Positions 1-6,833 of a DNA stretch of 37,648 bases are shown here, piece after piece. A model generated the notes under the pieces. It worked only from the letters and a program-made list of their open reading frames with translations. It was not told where the DNA came from and searched no databases. Position numbers and translations under genes: made by a program. This DNA comes from Lachnospiraceae bacterium (GTDB lineage Bacteria > Bacillota > Clostridia > Lachnospirales > Lachnospiraceae): assembly GCA_015057365.1 (NCBI GenBank), contig SVEN01000027.1, positions 1 to 37,648 of the forward strand, in the 5' to 3' direction. How positions within the stretch are numbered: position 1 is the first letter of the stretch; every line of letters starts with the position of its first letter.

Positions 1-179
1 AATCTTTGATTCACACAGAGATAAAGCTTGAAGAACTTGCGGATGCGTTAGGCTACCGATATTGCTCTTACTTCATTACGCAGTTTACAAAAACCGTAGG
101 AATGACTCCGAGTGAATACAGAGAAAAAAACAGAATAAGCAGGGACCCTTGCGGAAGAACTTTGGAAAATAAAAACTAG
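1..179 (+). CDS. AraC-family transcriptional regulator, C-terminal fragment
   Basis: Only the last 58 codons are inside the window; the reading frame is open from the left edge and stops with TAG at 177-179. The visible protein has the second helix-turn-helix of an AraC domain: the pattern of LADALGYRYCSYFITQFTK followed by GMTPSEYR is the standard AraC signature near the C-terminus. It is therefore a DNA-binding regulator, but the effector or kinase-response domain that would tell what it senses is outside the window. The tail after SEYR is about 20 residues and basic. The gene converges on the minus-strand nucleotidyltransferase gene and is separated from it by a bidirectional terminator. 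Confidence 0.85.
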   Translation, partial: SLIHTEIKLEELADALGYRYCSYFITQFTKTVGMTPSEYREKNRISRDPCGRTLENKN

Positions 180-200
180 CATCCTTGGATGCTAGTTTTC
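174..200. terminator. Bidirectional intrinsic terminator
   Basis: The arms AACTAGCAT (174-182) and ATGCTAGTT (189-197) form a perfect 9-bp stem over a 6-base loop. T-rich sequence follows on the plus strand (TTTTCTTT), and the A-rich sequence before it gives a T-tract on the minus strand. It sits between two convergent genes and includes the stop codon of the AraC gene. Confidence 0.8.
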
Positions 201-213
201 TTTCGCTTTAAAT

Positions 214-861
214 TCACACTTTCCACCTATGCCCTTCCGGATACAACATCTCCATGGCCTTTTCAAACCATGCTCTCTGCTCCTCGTTCAATCTCTCTAC
301 CGTCAACTCAAAATCCTGTTGATATCCTTCGCGTTCAATATCGGTGGATTTGAACAACAAGCAAAGCTCTGGTGCCAAATACGGTATACCATCTTTTTCT
401 AATATTACTTTCTCTAACTTACGCCTCACTCGATTGTCTCTGATATAGACAAACTCGTCTTCCGTTTTTTCATTAAACAAAAACTCGATATAATTGAGTT
501 TGGACAGTCCGATATGCTGAAAATCAAGCCGGTACACATCCGGTTCTTCCGTATCATACAGCCGCACCAATTCACAATCTTCGGTACAACAGAAAATATT
601 CTTTCTCAATTTTTCCTGCATTCGGATATCTGTGATACGGTGTACTTTACCTCCGCCTAACATCTCATAAATCAGGAACCCTTTGGACTGCATATAGGTA
701 ATAATCTCTTCTCTGTCCTCCCAAAAGGCAAGAACATCAATATCACCATGCACTCTGCTTTCATATCCCAAGAACAAATCTAGCGCAAAGCCTCCGCAAA
801 TTGCATAGGAAAAGTTTTGTCCTTGTAAAAGGGCATTTGCTTCTTCTATTAACTTATTCAT
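214..861 (-). CDS. Nucleotidyltransferase of the aminoglycoside adenylyltransferase-like fold
   Basis: The 215-residue protein has the minimal nucleotidyltransferase signature near its N-terminus: GG at residues 23-24 followed by the metal-binding DID at 40-42 (Asp40, Asp42). The rest resembles the group that includes ANT(2'')-type aminoglycoside and lincosamide adenylyltransferases, which transfer AMP from ATP to a small-molecule hydroxyl. Whether this copy inactivates a drug cannot be read from sequence; many chromosomal members have unknown substrates. The start codon is preceded only by a weak purine-rich stretch (AGAGTAGAGAAA). It lies 14 bases after the small membrane protein gene and is probably co-transcribed with it and rarA. 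The downstream end is marked by the terminator at 174-200. Confidence 0.65.
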   Translation of the reverse strand: MNKLIEEANALLQGQNFSYAICGGFALDLFLGYESRVHGDIDVLAFWEDREEIITYMQSKGFLIYEMLGGGKVHRITDIRMQEKLRKNIFCCTEDCELVRLYDTEEPDVYRLDFQHIGLSKLNYIEFLFNEKTEDEFVYIRDNRVRRKLEKVILEKDGIPYLAPELCLLFKSTDIEREGYQQDFELTVERLNEEQRAWFEKAMEMLYPEGHRWKV

Positions 862-875
862 TTTCTCTACTCTGC

Positions 876-1250
876 TTATTTCTCTTCCTCGGAATCTTCT
901 GCAACTTCAATGCCTTCTTCTGCGTCGTCCTCTTCCTCAATTCCGTACTTCTCTTCAATCTCCTTCGCTACCTTCTCCGGATCTTCGCCGTTCTTGATGC
1001 GCTTGTTATACTGACGCAGTTCCTTTAAGGACATTCCCTCCGGTGCATTCTTTCTGGCGATTTTGTCCAATACAATAAAGATGTACAGCACAATCGGGAT
1101 AATGACCGTTGCCACAAGGCTTGCCATAAACATTCCCTCTGCGCCCGGCTTTGCCAGACATGCAAATACGATACTTACCACATACATTCCAACCAACAGT
1201 AACAGTCCTACTGCCGCAACAACCTGCTTAAAGGTTATTTTCTTTTTCAT
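876..1250 (-). CDS. Small membrane protein with an acidic C-terminal tail
   Basis: I do not recognise a family. The 124-residue protein begins with a basic MKKK, then has two hydrophobic helices (about residues 9-32 and 40-61), a basic amphipathic stretch around 63-90, and a strongly acidic tail rich in Glu and Asp (about 91-124). The topology suggests a two-helix inner-membrane protein with both ends in the cytoplasm. The start has an AGGAGAG ribosome binding site. It follows rarA by 72 bases and precedes the nucleotidyltransferase by 14 bases, so it is probably the middle gene of that transcript. No function can be assigned. Confidence 0.7.
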   Translation of the reverse strand: MKKKITFKQVVAAVGLLLLVGMYVVSIVFACLAKPGAEGMFMASLVATVIIPIVLYIFIVLDKIARKNAPEGMSLKELRQYNKRIKNGEDPEKVAKEIEEKYGIEEEDDAEEGIEVAEDSEEEK

Positions 1251-1322
1251 ATGTTATTCTCTCCTATTCTTACCATCGCTTCGTTCTTCGAAACTACGCC
1301 GCTTCTCGCCGAAACCGGCATT

Positions 1323-2654
1323 TTACTCGATATCCTTCTGCCCCTTTAAAAACGCCAGCCATTCCTTCTGGGTCTTTTCGTAGCCCTGCTCCGTCGGCTC
1401 GTAAAACTTCTCGCCGACCACACCGTCCGGCAAATACTGCTGTTCTACATAGTGGTTCGGATAGGCATGGGCATACTTGTAACCGATGCCGTGGTTCAGC
1501 TTTGCGGCCCCCTTGTAATGGGCATCCATCAAATGGACCGGAACCGGGGCTGTCTTATGGGTCGCCACATAGTTCATTGCCCGCTCAATAGCCGTCACCG
1601 CCGAGTTACTCTTTGGTGCACAAGCCACATAGGCCGCTGCCTGGGCCAGAACAATCTGTGCCTCCGGCATACCGAGGCGTTCCGCTGCCAGGGATGCATT
1701 CACCGCTACTACCAAAGCCTGCGGATCCGCATTGGACACATCCTCTGCCGCACATATCATAATCCGTCGTGCGATAAAGGCCGGTTCCTCTCCGGCATAC
1801 AACATTTTTGCTAAATAATACACCGCCGCATCCGGGTCAGAGCCCCGCATACTCTTAATAAAGGCGGAAATATTGTCGTAATGATTGTCGCCGTCCTTGT
1901 CATACCGAAGCACACGCTTCTGGATGCAGTCCGCCGCCACCTCTCGCGTAATATGTATGAGTCCGTCCTCACTGCGCTCCGTGGTCAGCACGCCCAGCTC
2001 AATGGCATTCAGTGCTGTTCGTCCATCACCGTTTGCCACATCCGCCAGGAAGGAAATTGCTTCCGGGTCCGCCACCGCCTTATACGCACCGAGGCCCCGC
2101 TCCGTATCCTCAATGGCACGATAGAGAAGCTTCTCTACATTTTCTTTAGAAAGCGGTTTTAATTCAAAAATCACGGAACGTGAAATGAGTGCCCCGTTTA
2201 CCTCAAAATACGGATTCTCCGTAGTGGCACCGATTAAGGACACGGTACCGTCCTCCACAAAGGGGAGCAGGTAGTCCTGCTGGCTCTTATTGAAACGATG
2301 AATCTCGTCTACAAACAGTATAGTTTTCTTTCCGTACATGCCGAGAGTCTCTTTCGCTTTCGCAATGACCTCTTCCATGTCCTTTTTGCCCGCTACCGTC
2401 GCATTTAACTGGGTAAACTCGGAGCTTGTGGTATGAGCAATCACCTGGGCAAGGGTGGTCTTACCCGTTCCCGGCGGTCCGTAAAAAATCACGGAACCCA
2501 GCTTGTCCGCCTTAATCGCTCTGGAAAGAAGTTTTCCTTCCCCCAAAATATGCTCCTGTCCCACCACTTCCTCTAAGGTGCGGGGACGTAATCTCGCCGC
2601 CAGCGGGGATTCCTTTTTCGACGTCTCCGCCCGCATATATTCAAACAGGTCCAT
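1323..2654 (-). CDS. rarA: Replication-associated recombination protein A (RarA/MgsA), AAA+ ATPase
   Basis: The 443-residue protein is full length for RarA, a clamp-loader-like AAA+ ATPase that acts at stalled replication forks and is thought to work with single-strand-binding protein. Walker A GPPGTGKT is at residues 59-66 and Walker B with DEIHR near 116-120; the sensor region GATTENPYFEVNGALISR and the C-terminal tetramerisation region with LNHGIGYKYAHAYPNHY are typical of the family. The start has an AAAGGAGG ribosome binding site and a clear promoter upstream. It is the first gene of the minus-strand group running down to 214. Divergent from it is the XRE-receiver regulator. Confidence 0.95.
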   Translation of the reverse strand: MDLFEYMRAETSKKESPLAARLRPRTLEEVVGQEHILGEGKLLSRAIKADKLGSVIFYGPPGTGKTTLAQVIAHTTSSEFTQLNATVAGKKDMEEVIAKAKETLGMYGKKTILFVDEIHRFNKSQQDYLLPFVEDGTVSLIGATTENPYFEVNGALISRSVIFELKPLSKENVEKLLYRAIEDTERGLGAYKAVADPEAISFLADVANGDGRTALNAIELGVLTTERSEDGLIHITREVAADCIQKRVLRYDKDGDNHYDNISAFIKSMRGSDPDAAVYYLAKMLYAGEEPAFIARRIMICAAEDVSNADPQALVVAVNASLAAERLGMPEAQIVLAQAAAYVACAPKSNSAVTAIERAMNYVATHKTAPVPVHLMDAHYKGAAKLNHGIGYKYAHAYPNHYVEQQYLPDGVVGEKFYEPTEQGYEKTQKEWLAFLKGQKDIE

Positions 2655-2684
2655 GCCTATGCCTCCTTTGTCATCTCAACTATT

Positions 2685-2713
2685 ATTATAATATAGCAAG
2701 TTAATAGCGTCAA
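2685..2713 (-). promoter_or_regulatory. rarA promoter
   Basis: On the minus strand TTGACG (2708-2713) and TATAAT (2685-2690) are separated by 17 bases, close to the sigma-A consensus, about 30 bases ahead of the rarA start codon. Confidence 0.75.
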
Positions 2714-2809
2714 TAACGAAACGTTCCCTTACTCTTTCTCAATATCCGACTCCCGGTCAAAATTTGAACCGCAGGAAAATTTCTCTCCCTTCATTCTCCT
2801 ACGCCTCCA

Positions 2810-2856
2810 TAGACATTTCGCTGCTCCGGTTTTATAATAAACTTGTACATGTACAA
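2810..2856 (+). promoter_or_regulatory. Promoter with a 14-bp palindromic operator for the XRE-receiver gene
   Basis: TAGACA (2810-2815) and TATAAT (2833-2838) are 17 bases apart. Directly downstream, across the expected transcription start, lies the perfect palindrome TTGTACATGTACAA (2843-2856). A repressor bound there would block initiation. The simplest inference is autoregulation by the XRE domain encoded by the next gene, since XRE proteins bind short palindromes as dimers. Confidence 0.7.
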
Positions 2857-2894
2857 AACATTTTAATCATTCACATGCATAACGGAGGATTCTT

Positions 2895-3461
2895 ATGATA
2901 GAAAACTTAATGATTTTAGGAAAAAGAATATTAGAACTGAGAAAACGTCACTCCATGACTCAGGAAAAGCTGGCAAATGAGATGGGTGTCTCCATCGGCG
3001 CCGTATCCAAATGGGAAACCGGTGCTTCTATTCCTGACCTTACCATGCTATGTGCACTGGCCGATTTTTTCCATGTGTCCACGGACTATTTGCTGGGCCG
3101 GAACCTTCCGAACCATTTCCTCATCTGCGATGATTCTACCTTTATGGGTGGTATGGTAACCGACATGATACACCATCTCGGTTACTCCGCAAAATCCGTA
3201 GAAAACAGCAGTCAGCTGTTTCAGGCATTGGAAACGACTCTTCCCTACGGTATCTTTTTAGATGTGCACTTTCCGGACGAAAACGGTCTGGATATCCTGA
3301 AACGTCTCAAGAAAGAATACCCGACCCTTCACGTTATCATGCTCACTGCCGACACAAGCGAAGAGGTGCATTCTCTCGCCACGGAATACGGTGCGGACTA
3401 CTTTATTTACAAACCGTTTTCCTTTGAGCATCTGCAGGCTGCCATAAAGTCAATCCTTTAA
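2895..3461 (+). CDS. XRE-type DNA-binding protein fused to a response-regulator receiver domain
   Basis: The 188-residue protein has an N-terminal Cro/CI helix-turn-helix (about residues 8-68; MTQEKLANEMGVSIGAVSKWE pattern) followed by a complete CheY-like receiver domain (about 74-188). Receiver residues are intact: acidic pair Asp79/Asp80, phosphoacceptor Asp123 (FLDVHFP), Thr151 and Lys173 (YKPF). The order is reversed relative to usual response regulators, which carry the receiver first. No histidine kinase is adjacent, so the phosphodonor is unknown. The start has a GGAGG ribosome binding site (about 2884-2888); an internal ATG a few codons later is less well placed. The gene's stop overlaps the stop of the convergent HAD gene by 4 bases. 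Confidence 0.9.
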   Translation: MIENLMILGKRILELRKRHSMTQEKLANEMGVSIGAVSKWETGASIPDLTMLCALADFFHVSTDYLLGRNLPNHFLICDDSTFMGGMVTDMIHHLGYSAKSVENSSQLFQALETTLPYGIFLDVHFPDENGLDILKRLKKEYPTLHVIMLTADTSEEVHSLATEYGADYFIYKPFSFEHLQAAIKSIL

Positions 3462-4207
3462 AACAAATGCGCTTCGATCCATTTAGCCACGCCATCCGCG
3501 TCGTTACTCTCCGCAAGCTCATCCGCCACAGCCTTTACCAGCGAAATAGCATTGTCTACCGCTACGCCGAGGCCGCAAAGCTGCATGGACTCCGCATCAT
3601 CCTGATCATCCCCGAAATATACTGCTTCTTCCGGAGCTATTCCCAAGGCGTTAAGCATCACCTTAACGCCGTTTCTTTTATTTGCGTCATTACTCATAAT
3701 CTGCACCAGATACCCGTTAGCCATGGTACAGTGTAAACCTGCAGGAAGATTTTCTTTGACAAACTCTGTCGCACCTTCGCCACTGACCAAAATCTTATAC
3801 GCTGTCTCTCCCGCCGGGAGCTTCGGAAACCCGGTATGTAACGTGTATTCAAACTCCGGAATATGTTCTGCAGCATAAAGGATTTCTCCTGTTTCCACGG
3901 AAAACAAGAACTCTTTGCGCCCGCATACCTTAGCAAGCATTTCCTCCGCCAGTTCATCAGAAATTCCGTAGGTCAGCACCTTGTCTCCCACCATCACCTT
4001 TGCTCCGTTCATTACCGTTACCGCGTCAAAGCCGATGGCCGCATCATATTCCGTGACAGTTCGCTCCGGTCTGGCAGTTGCCGCCATCACTTTAATCCCT
4101 CGTGCCTTACACGCCTTTAACACTGCTACTGTGTATTCGGACAAGGTCTTATCCGTACGAAGTAAGGTGCGGTCCAAGTCAGTGATAATTGCTTTGATGT
4201 TTTTCAT
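3458..4207 (-). CDS. Cof-type HAD-IIB family phosphatase
   Basis: The 249-residue protein is a haloacid dehalogenase superfamily hydrolase of the Cof/YidA type, cytosolic enzymes that dephosphorylate sugar phosphates, flavin precursors or similar metabolites. Motif I is DLDRT (Asp10 nucleophile, Asp12 acid), motif II is the Thr of MAATARP, motif III a Lys in NKRNGVKVM and motif IV the acidic GDDQDDAESM. A C2-type cap lies between motifs II and III. The start has a GGAGGG ribosome binding site. The substrate cannot be inferred. It converges on the XRE-receiver gene with a 4-base stop overlap, with no terminator between them. Confidence 0.9.
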   Translation of the reverse strand: MKNIKAIITDLDRTLLRTDKTLSEYTVAVLKACKARGIKVMAATARPERTVTEYDAAIGFDAVTVMNGAKVMVGDKVLTYGISDELAEEMLAKVCGRKEFLFSVETGEILYAAEHIPEFEYTLHTGFPKLPAGETAYKILVSGEGATEFVKENLPAGLHCTMANGYLVQIMSNDANKRNGVKVMLNALGIAPEEAVYFGDDQDDAESMQLCGLGVAVDNAISLVKAVADELAESNDADGVAKWIEAHLF

Positions 4208-4259
4208 TCTCTCGCCCTCCGTGAAACATGTATGATTTGTTACATTTACAATTACACGC

Positions 4260-5342
4260 TTATTTCAACATTGCACTGCGGAAATCGATATCATTTCTTG
4301 TAAGTTCCGCTTCAATCCAGTCAAACATCTGATTCATCTTATCATCGTCATCCGCATATTTTTTCACCACTTCAATTTCATTATACCCGATGGTCATAAT
4401 ATAGCAATATAACGGCATTGCAGCATCCGCTTCTTCTTCCGTAAACTCATAATACTCTCGGAACTTTCGTAATCCTTCCAAATACCGTTCGAACTTTGCA
4501 TCTGTATATTCCTTGCAATAATATGACATCAGCCCTTTATCCTCCGACGGGCACGGTGACTCGTTTCCACCATACCAAATCGCCTCAAAGGTCATATTTA
4601 ATACCGTATCCTTACCGGACAAATTATAATCTAAAACACCACGAAAATGTCCTTCTTCATCCAACAGCAGATTATTATCTCCGGTATCTGCCTGAAACAC
4701 GGAAGTTGGAAGATTAAAATACACCTGCTCCAGCTTTTCCTGATTCTCCCGAAACAAGACTAATACCCTATCTAAACGTCCGGCAAACCTTGGTGCTTTT
4801 TCCTTCACCAGCTTTTTAAACTGTTCCACACAATCCGTTACCTCATCCGTTTCTGCCCACCCCACCGAAGCCAAACGTACCCAAAGAGAATCTCCCCATG
4901 TATTGCTAAATTGCTTCTGCCCTACCTTCGCCACAAACTCACGCATCTCGTCCACATACAAGTAACGTTTCCCATCCGCGGTCTTCGGCTTATCCTTCAC
5001 AGCCTTTGGCAGGAAATACTTCGTAAATTCTTCCTCCCATACCACAAAGTTTTTCCCTTGCACTTCCAGCACTTCCGCATAGTTCCCGTTCCGGCTCTTC
5101 CTAAGCATCGGGCAATAATATCCCATTTCCCTGAAATTGTTTATCATCTCTACCCAACCGGTAACACGCTCAGGTGTAGTAAAATTCCAAGCTGCTTTTA
5201 TGACAAACTTCCCTTCCGGGTACTCTACGAAAACGATTGTACGGAAATCATCCTCCTCCGTCCAAGTATCCTCCCACTGACAGGAAACCGGCTCCTCTGT
5301 ATGAAAAAAGGCAATCATTTTATTTATCTCTTGTTGTTCCAT
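4260..5342 (-). CDS. Phosphotransferase of the APH/choline-kinase fold
   Basis: The 360-residue protein has the layout of the aminoglycoside phosphotransferase superfamily. A candidate ATP-contacting Lys49 lies in GKFVIK; the catalytic loop appears as FQADTGDNNLLL (Asp219, Asn224), where the usual His-Gly-Asp is altered, and the metal-binding Asp238 is in GVLDYN. The family phosphorylates hydroxyls on aminoglycosides, macrolides, homoserine, choline and others. This subgroup is common in clostridial chromosomes with no known substrate, so a resistance call is not justified. The start has an AGGGGG ribosome binding site and its own promoter (5402-5430). The next gene, the HAD phosphatase, starts 52 bases downstream and may share the transcript. 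Confidence 0.7.
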   Translation of the reverse strand: MEQQEINKMIAFFHTEEPVSCQWEDTWTEEDDFRTIVFVEYPEGKFVIKAAWNFTTPERVTGWVEMINNFREMGYYCPMLRKSRNGNYAEVLEVQGKNFVVWEEEFTKYFLPKAVKDKPKTADGKRYLYVDEMREFVAKVGQKQFSNTWGDSLWVRLASVGWAETDEVTDCVEQFKKLVKEKAPRFAGRLDRVLVLFRENQEKLEQVYFNLPTSVFQADTGDNNLLLDEEGHFRGVLDYNLSGKDTVLNMTFEAIWYGGNESPCPSEDKGLMSYYCKEYTDAKFERYLEGLRKFREYYEFTEEEADAAMPLYCYIMTIGYNEIEVVKKYADDDDKMNQMFDWIEAELTRNDIDFRSAMLK

Positions 5343-5401
5343 AGTAATCCCCCTATTGTATCACTTGATAACTTCACCGGTTACTCCTTATTTTTCTAGA
5401 A

Positions 5402-5430
5402 ATTGTAGCATACCTCTTCTCGGAAGTCAA
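5402..5430 (-). promoter_or_regulatory. Promoter of the APH-fold gene
   Basis: On the minus strand TTGACT (5425-5430) and TACAAT (5402-5407) are 17 bases apart. It gives a leader of roughly 50 bases before the start at 5342. Confidence 0.7.
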
Positions 5431-5455
5431 ACCACGCGACTCTCTTCTCTTGCAC

Positions 5456-6247
5456 TCAAACCTTCTCCGCCGCAAAGCTTCTGCTAAACCTTCTCCCTAA
5501 TCTCCGCTTCCCTTCTCTTGCCTCCATATACTCCTCTATCATTTCCACCGCCAGTTCCACGCACCGCCAGTAGATTTTCTTCAACTCCCGACAGCTTTCC
5601 ACACACCGCAGACTGGGACGTTTCTTTATGACCAGTCCGTACAATAAACGGTATGTTCCCGTCGTAGCAAATAAAATCTGTAACGTTGCCCGTTTCATTG
5701 CACCTCTTGCGGACAAGAAATGATGGCACCGGAGCATATCTCTTAGCGTCCCCTTAATCTGCCGCACCGACAACCACGGAAAGAACCGGTGAATTACCTC
5801 CGCGTTTTCCGTCGTCGGCACCACATGCCCCGCCAGAGGATATTCAAAAGGATTCAGTCCGTCTGTTACCATCAGACTCCGGTCCAGCTCCGCCTCGATT
5901 TCCAGATGCCGGACTCCGTACTGTTTCTCATACTCTGCAATATAATCATGGCACTGCCCGTCCAACGCAAAATGACATATAAAGCCCAGTATATAGGCAA
6001 GTGCCTTTTCATCTGTTGTCAAAGAAAGACTTCGTTTAAAGAACCCGTAAGCATTCCGCTTGTGCATCCGGAATCCGGTCAGACTCACCGGATTTGCCAC
6101 TGCCGCATGATAGTAAAACAAAATATCCGGCCCGTAGAGCCCGATATCAAACAAATCCTCATGCAAATCCACAAGCTTTCGCAGTCTTTTCGGAAGACGC
6201 TGCTTCACATCCTGCCCAAACCGAAAATGAGTATACGTTGCCGGCAT
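5456..6247 (-). CDS. Zinc-dependent phospholipase C family protein
   Basis: The 263-residue protein matches the zinc-dependent phospholipase C fold (alpha-toxin and bacterial PLC N-terminal domain). Putative metal ligands are visible: His7 in YTHF, Asp41 in YGPDILFY, the HxxxDxxxH pattern of CHFALDGQCHDYI, and HLEIEAELD. There is no signal peptide, unlike secreted phospholipases, so this is the cytosolic subgroup of unknown substrate. I place the start at 6247 because a GGAGG lies 7 bases ahead of that ATG; the frame is open 21 codons further to a TTG, but that stretch lacks the family's N-terminal motif. The gene is divergent from the BlaI-type repressor. Confidence 0.8.
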   Translation of the reverse strand: MPATYTHFRFGQDVKQRLPKRLRKLVDLHEDLFDIGLYGPDILFYYHAAVANPVSLTGFRMHKRNAYGFFKRSLSLTTDEKALAYILGFICHFALDGQCHDYIAEYEKQYGVRHLEIEAELDRSLMVTDGLNPFEYPLAGHVVPTTENAEVIHRFFPWLSVRQIKGTLRDMLRCHHFLSARGAMKRATLQILFATTGTYRLLYGLVIKKRPSLRCVESCRELKKIYWRCVELAVEMIEEYMEAREGKRRLGRRFSRSFAAEKV

Positions 6248-6357
6248 ACCAAGACCTCCGTTTCTGACTTCTCTGCAATTACCTGCGTTTAGTATGTCCG
6301 ACATTTTCAAATAAACTCATTCTCCTTATGGCAAAATAAAACATCCTGTTTCCTCCG

Positions 6358-6370
6358 AATGATTATCATT
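6358..6370. promoter_or_regulatory. Fur-box-like core sequence
   Basis: AATGATTATCATT is a perfect 6-1-6 inverted repeat and equals the core of the classic Fur box. It lies in the divergent region between the PLC-like gene and the blaI-type gene, 19 bases upstream of the -35 of the latter. The match alone does not show Fur or PerR binding. Confidence 0.35.
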
Positions 6371-6388
6371 TTTCTTCAAAACTTTCTC

Positions 6389-6442
6389 TTGACAAATCAT
6401 TCTACATGTCGTAGAATGTAATTAGTTCTACAAAATGTAGAA
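6389..6442 (+). promoter_or_regulatory. Promoter with two BlaI/MecI-type operators
   Basis: TTGACA (6389-6394) and TAGAAT (6412-6417) are 17 bases apart. Operator 1, ATTCTACatgtcGTAGAAT (6399-6417), covers the spacer and -10. Operator 2, TTCTACAaaaTGTAGAA (6426-6442), sits just past the start point. Centres are 26 bp apart. The TACA/TGTA half-sites are those expected for BlaI/MecI repressors, so the operon is probably repressed by its own first product. Confidence 0.88.
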
Positions 6443-6467
6443 TCCAATTTAGAAAGGAGGTACCATT

Positions 6468-6833
6468 ATGGCAGATTTACAAATGGGTCCGATTGAATCC
6501 CGCTTTGCGGACATTATCTGGGAAAATGAACCGATTACCACAACGGAGCTTGTAAGCCGCAGCGAAGAGGCTTTTTCCTGGAAAAAGACCACCACCTATA
6601 CGGTACTGAAGCGTCTTTGCGAGAAAGGCATTTTTCAGACAGTGAAAGGCACTGTGACATCGTTAATGTCCCGTCAGGAATTTTACTCCGTACAAAGCGA
6701 AAACTTCGTAAACGACACCTTTGACGGTTCTCTTCCGGCTTTTTTTGCGGCTTTTACGGCACGTAAGGCGCTGACACCGGAGGAAATCGCAGAGCTCAAA
6801 CAGATGATTGATTCGTATGGGGAGGGAAAATAA
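6468..6833 (+). CDS. blaI: BlaI/MecI/CopY-family transcriptional repressor
   Basis: The 121-residue protein is a typical length for BlaI/MecI. The winged helix occupies about residues 5-70, with GPIESRFADIIWENEPITTTELV and SWKKTTTYTVLKRLCEKG matching the family; the C-terminal helices form the dimer domain that the M56 partner usually cleaves or triggers cleavage of. It has a strong AGGAGG ribosome binding site and two operators over its promoter. The downstream M56 gene starts on the last base of this stop codon (TAATG), so the two are translationally coupled. Known BlaI/BlaR1 pairs control beta-lactamase or cell-wall genes, but no beta-lactamase is in this window, so the wider targets are unknown. 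The symbol is by family, not proven orthology. Confidence 0.9.
   Translation: MADLQMGPIESRFADIIWENEPITTTELVSRSEEAFSWKKTTTYTVLKRLCEKGIFQTVKGTVTSLMSRQEFYSVQSENFVNDTFDGSLPAFFAAFTARKALTPEEIAELKQMIDSYGEGK

Noticed and set aside
214-861. Calling the nucleotidyltransferase an aminoglycoside resistance gene
   Set aside because: Only the minimal GG and DxD motifs can be seen; the substrate is not determined by them.
6297-6330. Short leader ORF upstream of the PLC-like gene on the minus strand (ATGAGTTTATTTG...)
   Set aside because: The AAGGAG lies only about one base from the ATG, too close for initiation, and no regulatory pattern was seen.
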